The notes beneath the pieces were generated by a model. The model did no database searches. It had not been told where the DNA came from and worked only from the letters and a program-made list of their open reading frames with translations. The position numbers were made by a program, and so were the translations under genes. Positions 53,540 to 61,588 of a stretch of DNA of 64,000 nucleotides are shown piece by piece. Positions within the stretch are counted from its first letter, which is position 1, and every line of letters starts with the position of its first letter. Source of the DNA: Microglena sp. YARC (Eukaryota; Chlorophyta; Chlorophyceae; Chlamydomonadales; Chlamydomonadaceae); NCBI GenBank assembly GCA_022414725.1, contig CM039462.1, positions 6,504,021 to 6,568,020 of the forward strand, written 5' to 3'.

Positions 53540-54162
53540 CGGCCGCCGTCCGGCTGAACGACCAAGCACCCCTCCTTGATCGCATCTGCCATGCCATCCT
53601 CATCAAAGCTCTGGCCACCCATGCACAAGCGCACATCATGGGTGCATAGCTCGCTGAGCGCCTTCAGCTGCATGAGATAGTTGTGCCGCCCCCCGGGTGG
53701 TGTGATGTTGTCGCGGAGGCCATGCATGAGCTGGACCAGTTTGTCACGCTTCTTCGCTGCATCCTTCACGTTCTCCTTTCTCACGCGGTGCTTGCACTCA
53801 ACCAACACCAAGAGCTTCTGCGGAGCGCGGATCACCTCGAAGACGCCATCAAATGAGTAGGCATGCTTGCCATCAGGGCCCAGTATGGCCTTGAACATCG
53901 GGAGCTCCTCCACAGACTCGGCACCTAGGCTCATGTAGTGCGTCTCGACTGCATGGTTGACTTCTGCTTCTGCACCGAAGTCCTCGTTCGTCATCCACCC
54001 ACGATGCTGCCCCACAGATGTAGCCAGCTTGTTGACGGTACCGATCGCCGTTGCCAAGGCCTCCTCCATGACAAGCTGTTGCCGCAGAATAGATTCCACG
54101 AGGGCATGGCTCTCTGTAGACGCCATGGACACACGGCCCTGCTTTAGCATCCTGTAGCACAT
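53512..54162 (-). CDS. PD-(D/E)XK nuclease-like protein
   Basis: 216 residues from ATG 54162, or about 204 from the ATG at 54126 (MASTES). The core HAYSFDGVFEVIRA, then KLLVLVECKHRVRKEN gives the D...(E)CK arrangement of restriction-like nucleases (Asp in the first strand, ExK as ECK in the second). A helical N-terminus precedes it, and an Asp/Gly-rich tail with GGQSFDEDG follows. The fold occurs in repair, restriction and transposon proteins; no closer family is recognised. The gene is GC-richer than the AT-rich frames immediately downstream. Confidence 0.5.
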   Translation of the reverse strand: MCYRMLKQGRVSMASTESHALVESILRQQLVMEEALATAIGTVNKLATSVGQHRGWMTNEDFGAEAEVNHAVETHYMSLGAESVEELPMFKAILGPDGKHAYSFDGVFEVIRAPQKLLVLVECKHRVRKENVKDAAKKRDKLVQLMHGLRDNITPPGGRHNYLMQLKALSELCTHDVRLCMGGQSFDEDGMADAIKEGCLVVQPDGGRYSCHPSQL

Positions 54163-54997
54163 GAATGTTGAAGGTATAGACGCATTGATGAATTGTGCCT
54201 ACTGATGTCTGGTAAGTTTTACAACGGAGAGCCACTTGCATCATAGCGAATCTTGTCCTTGGGGAAGTTTGAGAATGTGCCGGCGGACATGCGGTTGTAC
54301 TTGCCTTGAACATGCTTCAAGGGAGGGGGGGGGCTTTATTTGTGATTGTGCTGATGCAGGAATAGGGAGCCATGCCAAATGTCACCAACTCCCATGTGAC
54401 ATTATCACACGGGCCACGGCAGCTTTCGCAGCCTCGTCCATTCAGTCTCAGTCTCACGACCGCATGTGCTCTGTCTGTGTGTGCGTGCGTGCAGCAATGG
54501 ATGATGGACGGGGACGGAAAGCCGCCATGGCATGTGTGTGTGTGCGAATGAATGATGGACGGGGACGGAAACACTTTGTCGGCTCTGACCTGCTTTCACC
54601 TCACTTGCTTGTTCACTGCCCTCCCCCCAGACACCCATGCACTCCGGCTTTAATCAAAGGCGACACTTAGTGTTCCGTGTACGCCTCGAAGTATCTGTGT
54701 CGAGTCACAGAGTCACATGGCGACATCTCGCATCACCCGACGTTGGGAGGGCATGTATGCACTATTCTCAAGCACATGGAAGAGGCTGTGACTCTGCCCC
54801 ATTCCTTGGGACTCTGGTATACAAAGGGGCGACACATCTTCTGGCATTTTATTGTCCAGTCGAGCGGGGTCAACACTTCAAACATTTGATGATCGGTAAA
54901 GACATTGATAAAGGAAGTGCATTTGCGCGGTCACTATGCCACATAATTTCCCCCACATACATGGAAAGCGATTGATTGCCTTTCTTTTACTCGCAGG
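54163..54997. other. Gene-free stretch with duplicated fragment
   Basis: 54247-54325 repeats the end of the 41.67-41.87 kb fragment (SLGKFENVPAD frame and downstream AACATGCTTCAAGGGAGG). Then two GATGGACGGGGACGGAAA units and micro-repeats of the CATGGCGACATCTCGCATCA kind. No gene supported. Confidence 0.55.
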
Positions 54998-55426
54998 ATG
55001 ATGGTCAACAACATGTACCCAACACTTATTATAGCGGTTGCAACAAACATTGCTCTTTTCATATACCTCCACCGTCGTGACGAGGCCTATCGTGCTAAGG
55101 CCCGTGATGACAATGAAGCTACTGCCCGTTGTGCGGAAGCTACTGCCCGTCGTGAGGCTGAGGCCCGTGCTGACAATGAAGCTACTGCCCGTCGTGAGGC
55201 TGAGGCCCGTGCTGACAATGAAGCTACTGCCCGTTGTGCGGAAGCTACTGCCCGTCGTGAGGCTGAGGCCCGTGCTGCTGAGGCTGAGGCAAGTCTCAGG
55301 CAAAAGTTGTTGTCGTTATCGCCTGATGACGTCGCTGCTATGACTCCTGAACACGTTTCGGAGTATATGACGGCGTGTGCCTCGGTTGGGGTATCAGCAT
55401 TTCATTTGGATCAGCCGGTATTGTGA
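54998..55426 (+). CDS. Membrane-anchored coiled-coil protein, paralogue 3
   Basis: 142 residues. Anchor YPTLIIAVATNIALFIYL, then an Ala/Glu/Arg coil of ADNEATARREAEAR and ATARCAEATARR units in an alternating order, then the family tail LRQKLLSLSPDDVAAMTPEH. DNA repeat units of 33-60 bp lie at about 55110-55270. Start at the first of two adjacent ATGs (54998). Anchor, coil and tail match paralogues 1 and 2, while the coil units are unrelated in sequence. Confidence 0.6.
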   Translation: MMVNNMYPTLIIAVATNIALFIYLHRRDEAYRAKARDDNEATARCAEATARREAEARADNEATARREAEARADNEATARCAEATARREAEARAAEAEASLRQKLLSLSPDDVAAMTPEHVSEYMTACASVGVSAFHLDQPVL

Positions 55427-55617
55427 TAAATACATACATGTCACACAATCACCCACCCCCCACTCCCAGAGCGACCTCTCGCATCACATGACGGCGGAAA
55501 CTGTGTCGAGTCGAATCACAGGCTTTGATGGCCGATGCAAGAATTGTGGAAGGGGAATCGTCGGGGAGCTGCAGCAGGAGGAGCTTAAATTCAACGGTTA
55601 AAATGGGCCGCTTATTG
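55427..55617. other. Short spacer with micro-repeats
   Basis: CAGAGCGACCTCTCGCATC and CATGACGGCGGAAACTGTG units as at 38.5 and 45.1 kb. No gene. Confidence 0.5.
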
Positions 55618-56277
55618 CTACAAAAACAATGCTTTGGATATTTGCAACTTCGGGTTGGGTAAACTCTCTGTCATCATGCTTATCTTTGTCAAATGATCAA
55701 CTTCCAACCTGAGTGTGCGGCACCAAGTCGCGAAGTGGCTGCAGTTGCTGTTCAGTAAGTGGTAGAGACCTGAGCAGTCCTTCAGATCCTTGTAAAGTGT
55801 CAATGCAAGTGTTGCCGTAAATTCCCGAAGGTCTTGTGTGTCTCTCTTCCAGCGCATAACAGCAAGCTGTGCAGCACGCTGGCGGGGCATGGTTATAAAT
55901 TCGGTCAAAGTTCGGAGCCGGATTCGGGCACGGGCACCATGCTTGCCTTCCTTCGGTGGACCCCAGAAGTCGACCACAAGGTTCTTGTCCTCCAGCACTC
56001 CAGGGAGGCGACCGATGAATATTCCATGGTGGAAAACCTCCTTTCTACCCGCCGTCCGCACAAGGATCTGGTCGCCTCGATTCAGCTCCTTGTCCACTTC
56101 AGCTATTTCCACAGGGTGCGCTAAAGAAGGGAGCATGCTCTTAATGTCCATGGCGTTCATCGCCCCCTCAATGAGAGCGAATGCGTCTACTGCTTCATCG
56201 TGTGGCTTGACGCCGAGGACCTCTGCTACAAGTAGCATTATCAGCTTTAACGTTGGACTGTCAGTGCGCTCAGCCAT
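55618..56277 (-). CDS. LRAT-like (NlpC/P60 superfamily) protein 2
   Basis: 219 residues from ATG 56277, which abuts the CCCTAGCTGT motif. NRGDQILVRTAGRKEVFHHGIFIG gives the catalytic His strand and LLNSNCSHFATWCRTL the catalytic Cys helix. At the usual second-His site it reads LVVDFWG, so Asp stands in, as in the paralogue at 40927. The N-terminal ~65 residues are extra and helical. Sequence similarity to paralogue 1 is limited to the core, so the pair is old even though the promoters are almost identical. Substrate unknown (lipid or protein acyl transfer, or a hydrolase). Confidence 0.72.
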   Translation of the reverse strand: MAERTDSPTLKLIMLLVAEVLGVKPHDEAVDAFALIEGAMNAMDIKSMLPSLAHPVEIAEVDKELNRGDQILVRTAGRKEVFHHGIFIGRLPGVLEDKNLVVDFWGPPKEGKHGARARIRLRTLTEFITMPRQRAAQLAVMRWKRDTQDLREFTATLALTLYKDLKDCSGLYHLLNSNCSHFATWCRTLRLEVDHLTKISMMTESLPNPKLQISKALFL

Positions 56278-56293
56278 ACAGCTAGGGACATTT
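56275..56293 (-). promoter_or_regulatory. CCCTAGCTGT-ATG motif before LRAT-like gene 2
   Basis: Reverse complement of CATACAGCTAGGGACATTT, with CAT the start codon. Two more copies with no gene behind them lie at 56316-56334 and 56501-56519, both minus strand. Confidence 0.75.
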
Positions 56294-57116
56294 GTTGTTG
56301 GAGTAAAAATGAACGCATACAGCTAGGGACATTTGATTGTGGGACACCTTTTATTTTGGGGATTTGACCAATTCAAGTTTTGTAACCGATCTTGTCAATA
56401 CAGATACTGTCTTCAGGAGATTTACACAAAACATTCAAGGCCTGTAAAGACACAGAAGTTACATGATCAAAGTAGCCTGACAAGTCAACGTGTTGGCTTA
56501 CATACAGCTAGGGACATTTGATTGTGGGACACCTTTTATTTTGAAAAGTTGATTATGGGTATAAGGAAATGTGAGTGCAATACTGTATCACCATGAGAAG
56601 AAGAAGTAGTGTCAGACAAAGGAGAAGGGGCTAAAACGTTTGAGAAGCAGAAGATGGTGGTAAATAACGTCAAGGTCCACTAAGTACTGCACTGTCACAA
56701 CAGTGTCAAAAGCGCATCCAATGTGGCTATAGTGCAACCTGGAACCTAGACGTGAACTCTGCTGAACCTTCTTCTGCTTCTGATAACGTGGAGCGACCGG
56801 ATGTATTCTGTGTCCCCCCCCTTAAAACCCCAGCTTCCGGAGAGGCAAATGTGGGCGCTCAACCAACCGACCCACCTGGGTCAGTTAGCAGCTTACAATT
56901 GTTATCCTCCGGGCCAGCTTAAATGCTGAAATACGGGATGAAGGACACGAAGGATTGGGACCTTGATACAAAACCTTTAGCTGACCTACCCAATCAATTG
57001 GGTTCAAGGGTCACCGGTAAGGGTGTCCCACAAATTCTGTCTCTGACTGTAGTGCGCTTCAATATGTGAACAACCGCGCGATGTCTTATGTCCCAATATA
57101 AAATGTCCCTAGCTGT
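56278..57116. other. Promoter-copy and duplication zone
   Basis: Three CCCTAGCTGT-ATG copies on the minus strand (one used), a TTTTGTAACCGATCTTGTC block, then the 300-bp segmental duplicate (about 56755-57050) and the PARG promoter. No other gene. Confidence 0.65.
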
Positions 57117-57119
57117 ATG
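57101..57119 (+). promoter_or_regulatory. CCCTAGCTGT-ATG motif before the PARG gene
   Basis: AAATGTCCCTAGCTGTATG, identical to that of LRAT-like gene 1; the final ATG is the start. Confidence 0.75.
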
Positions 57120-57869
57120 AAGGATTTTGAAAGGAGAGTACGTGTGTGGCACGAAAACATTCGGATATTCGAGGATCATGTCCCTCCTCGTGCTTCTTTG
57201 AAAGTTTCGTACGATCCTTCATTCGAGTTTGATCGCACGAAATATGGTACGATGCGGACCGATATCCGTGTCATAGACATGGACACAGTAGATGCGACCC
57301 TAGACCTTATAGAGCAAGGTATGCACCCGCTCGTCTTGAACATGGCGGACATACATAATCCTGGGGGGTGCGTGTCTTGTGGAGGTGGGATGCAGGAAGA
57401 GTCGTTGTTCCGGAGGACGAACTACCATCGTCATCTCTCGAGGTCGTTTTACCCGATCGGAGAAAGGGAAGCCGTTGTATCGTTCGACGTCGACATCATC
57501 AGGGAGTGCGAGAGAGACGGATTCGAGTTCCTGAAGTTTTCTAAATCGGCATCCTTCTTGGCATGTCCGTGCATTTCCATGCCACAGCTGGTGGACAACA
57601 GGTTCTCAGAGAAAGACAGTCAATTGTTTCGCGAAAAGGTGAGACTCGTATTGAGTGTAGCTCACAAGTACGGACATGACAGCATCGTATTAGGAGCTTG
57701 GGGATGCGGGGCGTTCGGGTGTCCACCTAAACACGTTGCCGAGATCATGTTTGCCGAGATCGAAAAGGTAGAAGGGTGCTTCAAGAAGATCGTTTTCGCG
57801 ATTCTAGGTAAAAACATCGATTCCTTTCATCTCGCAGAAAATGAAAAAAAGAGATCACTACATCAGTAA
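57117..57869 (+). CDS. Bacterial-type PARG / macrodomain (TIGR02452-like) protein
   Basis: 250 residues. Residues about 77-105 contain VLNMADIHNPGGCVSCGGGM followed by QEESLFRR; the GGG plus QEE pair is the catalytic signature of bacterial-type poly(ADP-ribose) glycohydrolases, with the two Glu doing the chemistry. Near residue 190, VLGAWGCGAFGCPP matches the second ribose/diphosphate loop, and VA..MFAEI follows as usual. The protein would remove ADP-ribose chains, an activity often used against host antiviral PARPs (inference). No signal peptide. Full length for the family. It converges on the protease gene with a 73-bp gap. Confidence 0.85.
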   Translation: MKDFERRVRVWHENIRIFEDHVPPRASLKVSYDPSFEFDRTKYGTMRTDIRVIDMDTVDATLDLIEQGMHPLVLNMADIHNPGGCVSCGGGMQEESLFRRTNYHRHLSRSFYPIGEREAVVSFDVDIIRECERDGFEFLKFSKSASFLACPCISMPQLVDNRFSEKDSQLFREKVRLVLSVAHKYGHDSIVLGAWGCGAFGCPPKHVAEIMFAEIEKVEGCFKKIVFAILGKNIDSFHLAENEKKRSLHQ

Positions 57870-57942
57870 CTGTTGTTGTTGATGAATAAAACTCGTATTG
57901 TTGTAGACACCACTCGGTCCCCCTCCGGTGGTCGCGACAACA

Positions 57943-58710
57943 TTAGGTTACACCGCAAGGTGTACCGTACACTACAGAAAGCGGTTTCATTTTAGTATTC
58001 CGTCGAGTGTAAGAGCGTTTCATGCAAGCAGTCCTCGTCACGTAATCGATAGCAACATGCATCCTGGCATCCATCAAGAACTGTTGGCCCAGGAGACACA
58101 CATGCTCGCATCTGGTCTTGGGGCACAATCCCACCTGTGTGGAAATACCGCTGATGCACACCTCATACATGTGCTCCGAGTGAGGGAGCTTCGGATCTGG
58201 AGGATAAACTGCATTCTTGTACCCCAAGGCGTGTAATACCTCCAGCGTCATGTAGCTGAGTGTAGAGCCCGTGTCATACATCATGGAAATCTTGAACTGG
58301 TGCAATGGCTCAGCAGCCTCACACATAATGGGATCCGCCTTGACAATTACGGGAAACAAAATGCGGTTCAACCCCCCGTAAAACCGACCAGATGACATTG
58401 CGTCATGGGGAACCAGCTCATCAGTAACTGACAGGTAGTGCAAATTAAACAGTGTTTTGCTGGCAGAGTAAACTACCGATCGCTCACAGAACACGGAGCA
58501 CATCACATCGTCCATGGCAGCCTGGTATGGGTTTCTGGACACCGTCGCCCTACCTGGCATCTCGAAGTCTTCATACACTTCCATAATTTCAAGCTCCCTT
58601 ACCAGCTCTGTCAGGGGAATTATTACGCCGTCGAGACGCGACAGACCAAGGTGCTTATCCGGTACCAAACTCCGGCACGCCAGAAGGCTGTCAAGTGCTG
58701 CGCCCAACAC
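57943..58710 (-). CDS. Retropepsin-like aspartic protease
   Basis: The frame is open from a stop at about 58751 to 57943, but no ATG occurs until residue 43 of the 58710 frame (ATG 58584). An ATG at 58731 is in another frame, so a 5' frameshift is likely. FKISMMYDTGSTLSYMTLEV has the D(T/S)G catalytic triplet with following Ser/Thr, and CLLGQQFLMDARMHVAID matches the second conserved Gly loop of retroviral-type proteases. It would act as a homodimer. No RT or gag is near, so it is a domesticated or viral stand-alone protease rather than part of the Ty3 element at 20 kb. The last 15 codons are the MKP(L/F)S module. Confidence 0.68.
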   Translation of the reverse strand: MLGAALDSLLACRSLVPDKHLGLSRLDGVIIPLTELVRELEIMEVYEDFEMPGRATVSRNPYQAAMDDVMCSVFCERSVVYSASKTLFNLHYLSVTDELVPHDAMSSGRFYGGLNRILFPVIVKADPIMCEAAEPLHQFKISMMYDTGSTLSYMTLEVLHALGYKNAVYPPDPKLPHSEHMYEVCISGISTQVGLCPKTRCEHVCLLGQQFLMDARMHVAIDYVTRTACMKRSYTRRNTKMKPLSVVYGTPCGVT

Positions 58711-58754
58711 GCTGTCTGGCAGAGTGTCATAGTGTGAAGACGAGCAGTTCCTCC

Positions 58755-58780
58755 TCTACAGTCGGCGGAACAGTAAAATG
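58755..58780 (+). promoter_or_regulatory. ACAGTCGGCGGAA promoter module
   Basis: CTACAGTCGGCGGAA then CAGTAAAATG, the ATG starting the small gene at 58778. Near-identical blocks at 38555-38579 and 62545-62569. On the minus strand it faces the protease gene. Confidence 0.65.
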
Positions 58781-59020
58781 AAACATCCCAATAAACGGTA
58801 TAAGGCGTCGACAGACATTATAGTGTACGAGTGGATGGTCCTACAAAATGGCCCGTCCAGCAAAGAAACCTCCTTTCATGACGCATTGCACATCAACAAA
58901 GACCCCGTGTTCTTTTGGGCCACGGTACCGGGGAAGATTCGATCGCTTAAGTGCGGCTGGTCCTTCAATGGACACTCTCGAAAGTACCGACAAAAGAACG
59001 ATACGGAGTCTGCAGGATAG
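58778..59020 (+). CDS. Small protein MKHPNKRY..., 80 residues
   Basis: The start is set by the promoter module. MKHPNKRYKASTDIIVYEW, then FHDALHINKDPVFFWATVP and LKCGWSFNGHSRKY. The first 15-20 residues are conserved in three other places where the frame soon stops (38577, 51777, 62567), so this is the longest survivor of a copied gene head. No family recognised. It may itself be truncated at 59020. Confidence 0.45.
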   Translation: MKHPNKRYKASTDIIVYEWMVLQNGPSSKETSFHDALHINKDPVFFWATVPGKIRSLKCGWSFNGHSRKYRQKNDTESAG

Positions 59021-59499
59021 AGAGCCGTGATCTAAAAAAGAACAACGATATTCTCGTTAACATCCTGCAATTTGTTGATTCAAAATCGTATTGGTGTTCC
59101 ACTGCCCCGTGGGTTGCTACACCATTTGGTTACACCGTAAGGTGTGCCGTACACTCCAGAAAACGGTTTCATTTTAGTATTCCGTCAAGTGTAGGGAACC
59201 GTTACACTCGCAACTTCAAAGCTGGGAAAGCTAACTGGGCACTCTGTACGGTCCTTGAGGGTTCGATGATGATTGATGCATTGGATGCGATTCATTATTC
59301 TTCTTCAAGTCATCTGACTTGTTTACACACGCAAACGTCGGGAAACTGTCGCATCCACACCGTCCGTTCGTCCGTCCATTCATGACACACGGATGCGGTG
59401 GCGGATTCTCGTCCCTCATCGTCTCGGAGTCCTCGAATTGATTGTAAACAACCATTCTTCAGTATAAACAACCATCAGCACAGCACACTTCACGAACGA
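59021..59499. other. Gene-free stretch
   Basis: Contains the MKPFS module and micro-repeats (CGTCCATTCATGACACACGG, GGTGGCGGATTCTCG) that recur at 34.7 and 37.95 kb. Confidence 0.5.
59080..59193 (-). repeat. MKPFS module, copy 3 (30-codon mini-ORF intact)
   Basis: ACTTGACGGAATACTAAAATG, then MKPFSGVYGTPYGVTKWC and a short tail to a stop at 59080. About 100 bp match 48449-48552 and about 70 bp match 57943-58011. Confidence 0.65.
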
Positions 59500-59793
59500 A
59501 TGAGTTCCTTTGACGAAATCAATGAAGATGTATTGGAGATCATTATAGCCAATGCGATTTCGAACGAATGCCACCTCAAACAAGTGGCTCTCGTTAGCAA
59601 ACAGTGGAGATGCGTCGCACCCCGGTGTGTCACAAGGATCCACCTGAGACATTATAACAGTTTGGACTATGTATCACGCATTTGCAGGCTGAAAGAGTTG
59701 AAAATCGGTATCAATCGGGGGAAAGACGTACCCTACCAATCAATGTCGGCTATCGAAGACAAGATCCAAGACATACCTCGGTACAACCAGTAG
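59500..59793 (+). CDS. Short F-box protein, 3' end disrupted
   Basis: 97 residues from ATG 59500. INEDVLEIIIANAISNECHL, then LKQVALVSKQWRCVAPR is a good F-box (LxxD/E.L..I, then L..V...W...). After RHYNSLDYVSRI the frame runs into sequence that is also the 3' end of a minus-strand transposase fragment (from 59740), so the original substrate-binding part was probably replaced by a transposon. Giant-virus F-box proteins of this size normally continue with repeats. Confidence 0.6.
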   Translation: MSSFDEINEDVLEIIIANAISNECHLKQVALVSKQWRCVAPRCVTRIHLRHYNSLDYVSRICRLKELKIGINRGKDVPYQSMSAIEDKIQDIPRYNQ

Positions 59794-60249
59794 CTCTCCC
59801 TTTGGTGAGTAGCCAAACACGTCTCTCGTATGTCTTCCAAATGAAGTTTCGTCGATCGATACAAAAATCCTCCCTTCCTCTTTTAACCGTTCCCTTTGGC
59901 TTATGATTGACGTGGTTTTCTCATATAAGTTATCAGGCCTGGAGAAGAACTTTGCTTTTTTTGATACCTCAAATCCGAAAGCATCCTTTACCTTATGACG
60001 AAGAACAGCAAGAGATGTGAATGGATCTATTTTTAATGACGCCTTTAAGAACTCTATGACCACATCCGATTTTGTAGGTTTATTCCGGTTGTACACTTTT
60101 TTAGTGGGGTTTGAGATCCACATCGAGACTGTCATGTGGCTTACATTCGCAAGTATAGCCACTCTCCTCAAACTTTGCAGCAATGTGTACATGTGTACCA
60201 CAATCGACCGTCTGTCCAAGTTGTACATAGAGAATTGTAATTGATTCAA
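59740..60249 (-). pseudogene. IS630/Tc1-type transposase, C-terminally truncated
   Basis: 169 codons: HTH LRRVAILANVSHMTVSMWIS, linker SLAVLRHKVKDAFGFEVS, then RIFVSIDETSFGRHTRDVFG, where the first DDE Asp sits in VSIDETSF and GYSPKGE follows as in IS630/Tc1 enzymes. The other two catalytic acids are missing because the frame ends at VVPRY, within the F-box gene. The name of the exact family is not certain. It may be the source of the TA-flanked MITEs, but its own inverted ends were not found. Confidence 0.72.
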
Positions 60250-60424
60250 TATACTGTAACATTATTGACCGGTCTGAGTGTAACTGCTCTGCTCTGATGC
60301 CACATGCCATTAGGATTTAGGCTGGATTTCTTCTTGGGTTGTCGCAGTCGGGTCGTAAGGCTCAACTTGGGCACTTGCCACACTACGTTTCCTTCAGGTG
60401 GAAAATAGTATGTTGTGAGGGAAA

Positions 60425-60904
60425 ATGGCTTTATTACAGCTAAGCGAAATCAAGAACTATTTGAAGAACATAGCAAGTGGCAACGCATCACAAGAGCACA
60501 CGCTTGATGGACTTATCTACAGCAACATGGGTATTGGAATCAGGTGCGTGGAAGATGCACTGGTGAGGGCATACAAAGAGTCGGAACAAAAGGGGATCCT
60601 GGTTCAACATTCAGATGCATGGTGGGTGATGACCGATTCCATGAAAGCTCTCGACAACTTGCTAGACCGAACTGATACAAAGGAGCTGAATACACCCTGT
60701 CACAAATGTGACGATAGCTTACATCCGTACTACACACCATGGCAGTACATGTGTGTTTTGAAAAAGACGTTCCTGCTCGGGGAGTGGTCTTCAAGTTTTG
60801 CCATTAAACTGGCAGAGTGTGGGGCAGTGACAGATATCCCTAATTGTTGGAGTACTGACATGAAAAGAGTTGCGCATACCTGTCAGGAACCAGGTACACA
60901 ATAA
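60425..60904 (+). CDS. Hypothetical 159-residue protein
   Basis: ATG 60425 (MALLQLSEIKNYLKNIASG). Mixed helical composition, with WWVMTDSMKALDNLLDR and a possible zinc pair (CHKCDD) plus further Cys. No family recognised. Good composition and a clear start support a real gene. Its stop is followed by a T-rich stretch (TTTTTTTT) that could serve as a 3' processing signal. Confidence 0.5.
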   Translation: MALLQLSEIKNYLKNIASGNASQEHTLDGLIYSNMGIGIRCVEDALVRAYKESEQKGILVQHSDAWWVMTDSMKALDNLLDRTDTKELNTPCHKCDDSLHPYYTPWQYMCVLKKTFLLGEWSSSFAIKLAECGAVTDIPNCWSTDMKRVAHTCQEPGTQ

Positions 60905-61093
60905 GATGCGGTGGTTTTTTTTAATGATAACTGACTCCTTCTGCAACACGTCATGCCTCAAAGTTGGCAGCGAACGACCGCATCCTCACACACGCACGGC
61001 GGCGGGTATTACGCAACCGCATGTACTCAAACGAAAGCCGTGTGTATAAGCAGTCTTGGAAATGGAAAAACGTTAGGGGGTGCATGAGCTCAC

Positions 61094-61582
61094 CTACGTG
61101 CGATGAGATTTAGCTTCGTAATAGCATGGATCGATACAGAATATACAACTGCACGAAAAACATAACAGCAAGCAGCTCCAGAATGCCCTTTTCCTGAGCG
61201 GATTATACCCGAATAGCCTTACGTAATCGTCCATAATCAATATTGGATCCATGTATTCCCACGCGTTTGCCGTGTACGTCTTTTCTATCTCTACAATCTT
61301 CTTCAATCGAGCAGCATTCTGGTCGTACTCAATTTTGGCACCAGATAATAGGTGGATTGTCGTGCCGTCAAACGTGAACATAGTCTTATTCATCACGTTC
61401 GATGTACGCCTGAAGTAGAATGTCTCTTTGTACAGGTCGAGTATTTCTAAACATTTATTGGCGTCGTCCTCATTATCGAATACCACCGTTCCATGTAAAA
61501 TAATTTTTTTGCCATTCCACGTACTGCCTGAAACTGTGAAACACGCATACATGCTTGTATCCAACTTCTTGAAGTTATCCAT
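61094..61582 (-). CDS. MDNF-family protein with C-terminal membrane segment
   Basis: 162 residues from ATG 61582 (MDNFKKLDTSMYACFTVSG). Beta-rich middle (STWNGKKIILHGTVVFDN, TMFTFDGTTIHLLSG), then DDYVRLFGYNPLRKRAF and a hydrophobic FWSCLLLCFSCSCIFCI near the end, so a C-terminal membrane anchor is likely. Intact copy of a family with one frameshifted copy (47594-48063) and one fragment (41545-41690). It has a five-residue insertion (DPILI) and starts seven bases after the ankyrin-like fragment upstream, which suggests one transcript. Function unknown. Confidence 0.6.
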   Translation of the reverse strand: MDNFKKLDTSMYACFTVSGSTWNGKKIILHGTVVFDNEDDANKCLEILDLYKETFYFRRTSNVMNKTMFTFDGTTIHLLSGAKIEYDQNAARLKKIVEIEKTYTANAWEYMDPILIMDDYVRLFGYNPLRKRAFWSCLLLCFSCSCIFCIDPCYYEAKSHRT

Positions 61583-61588
61583 TGAAGT

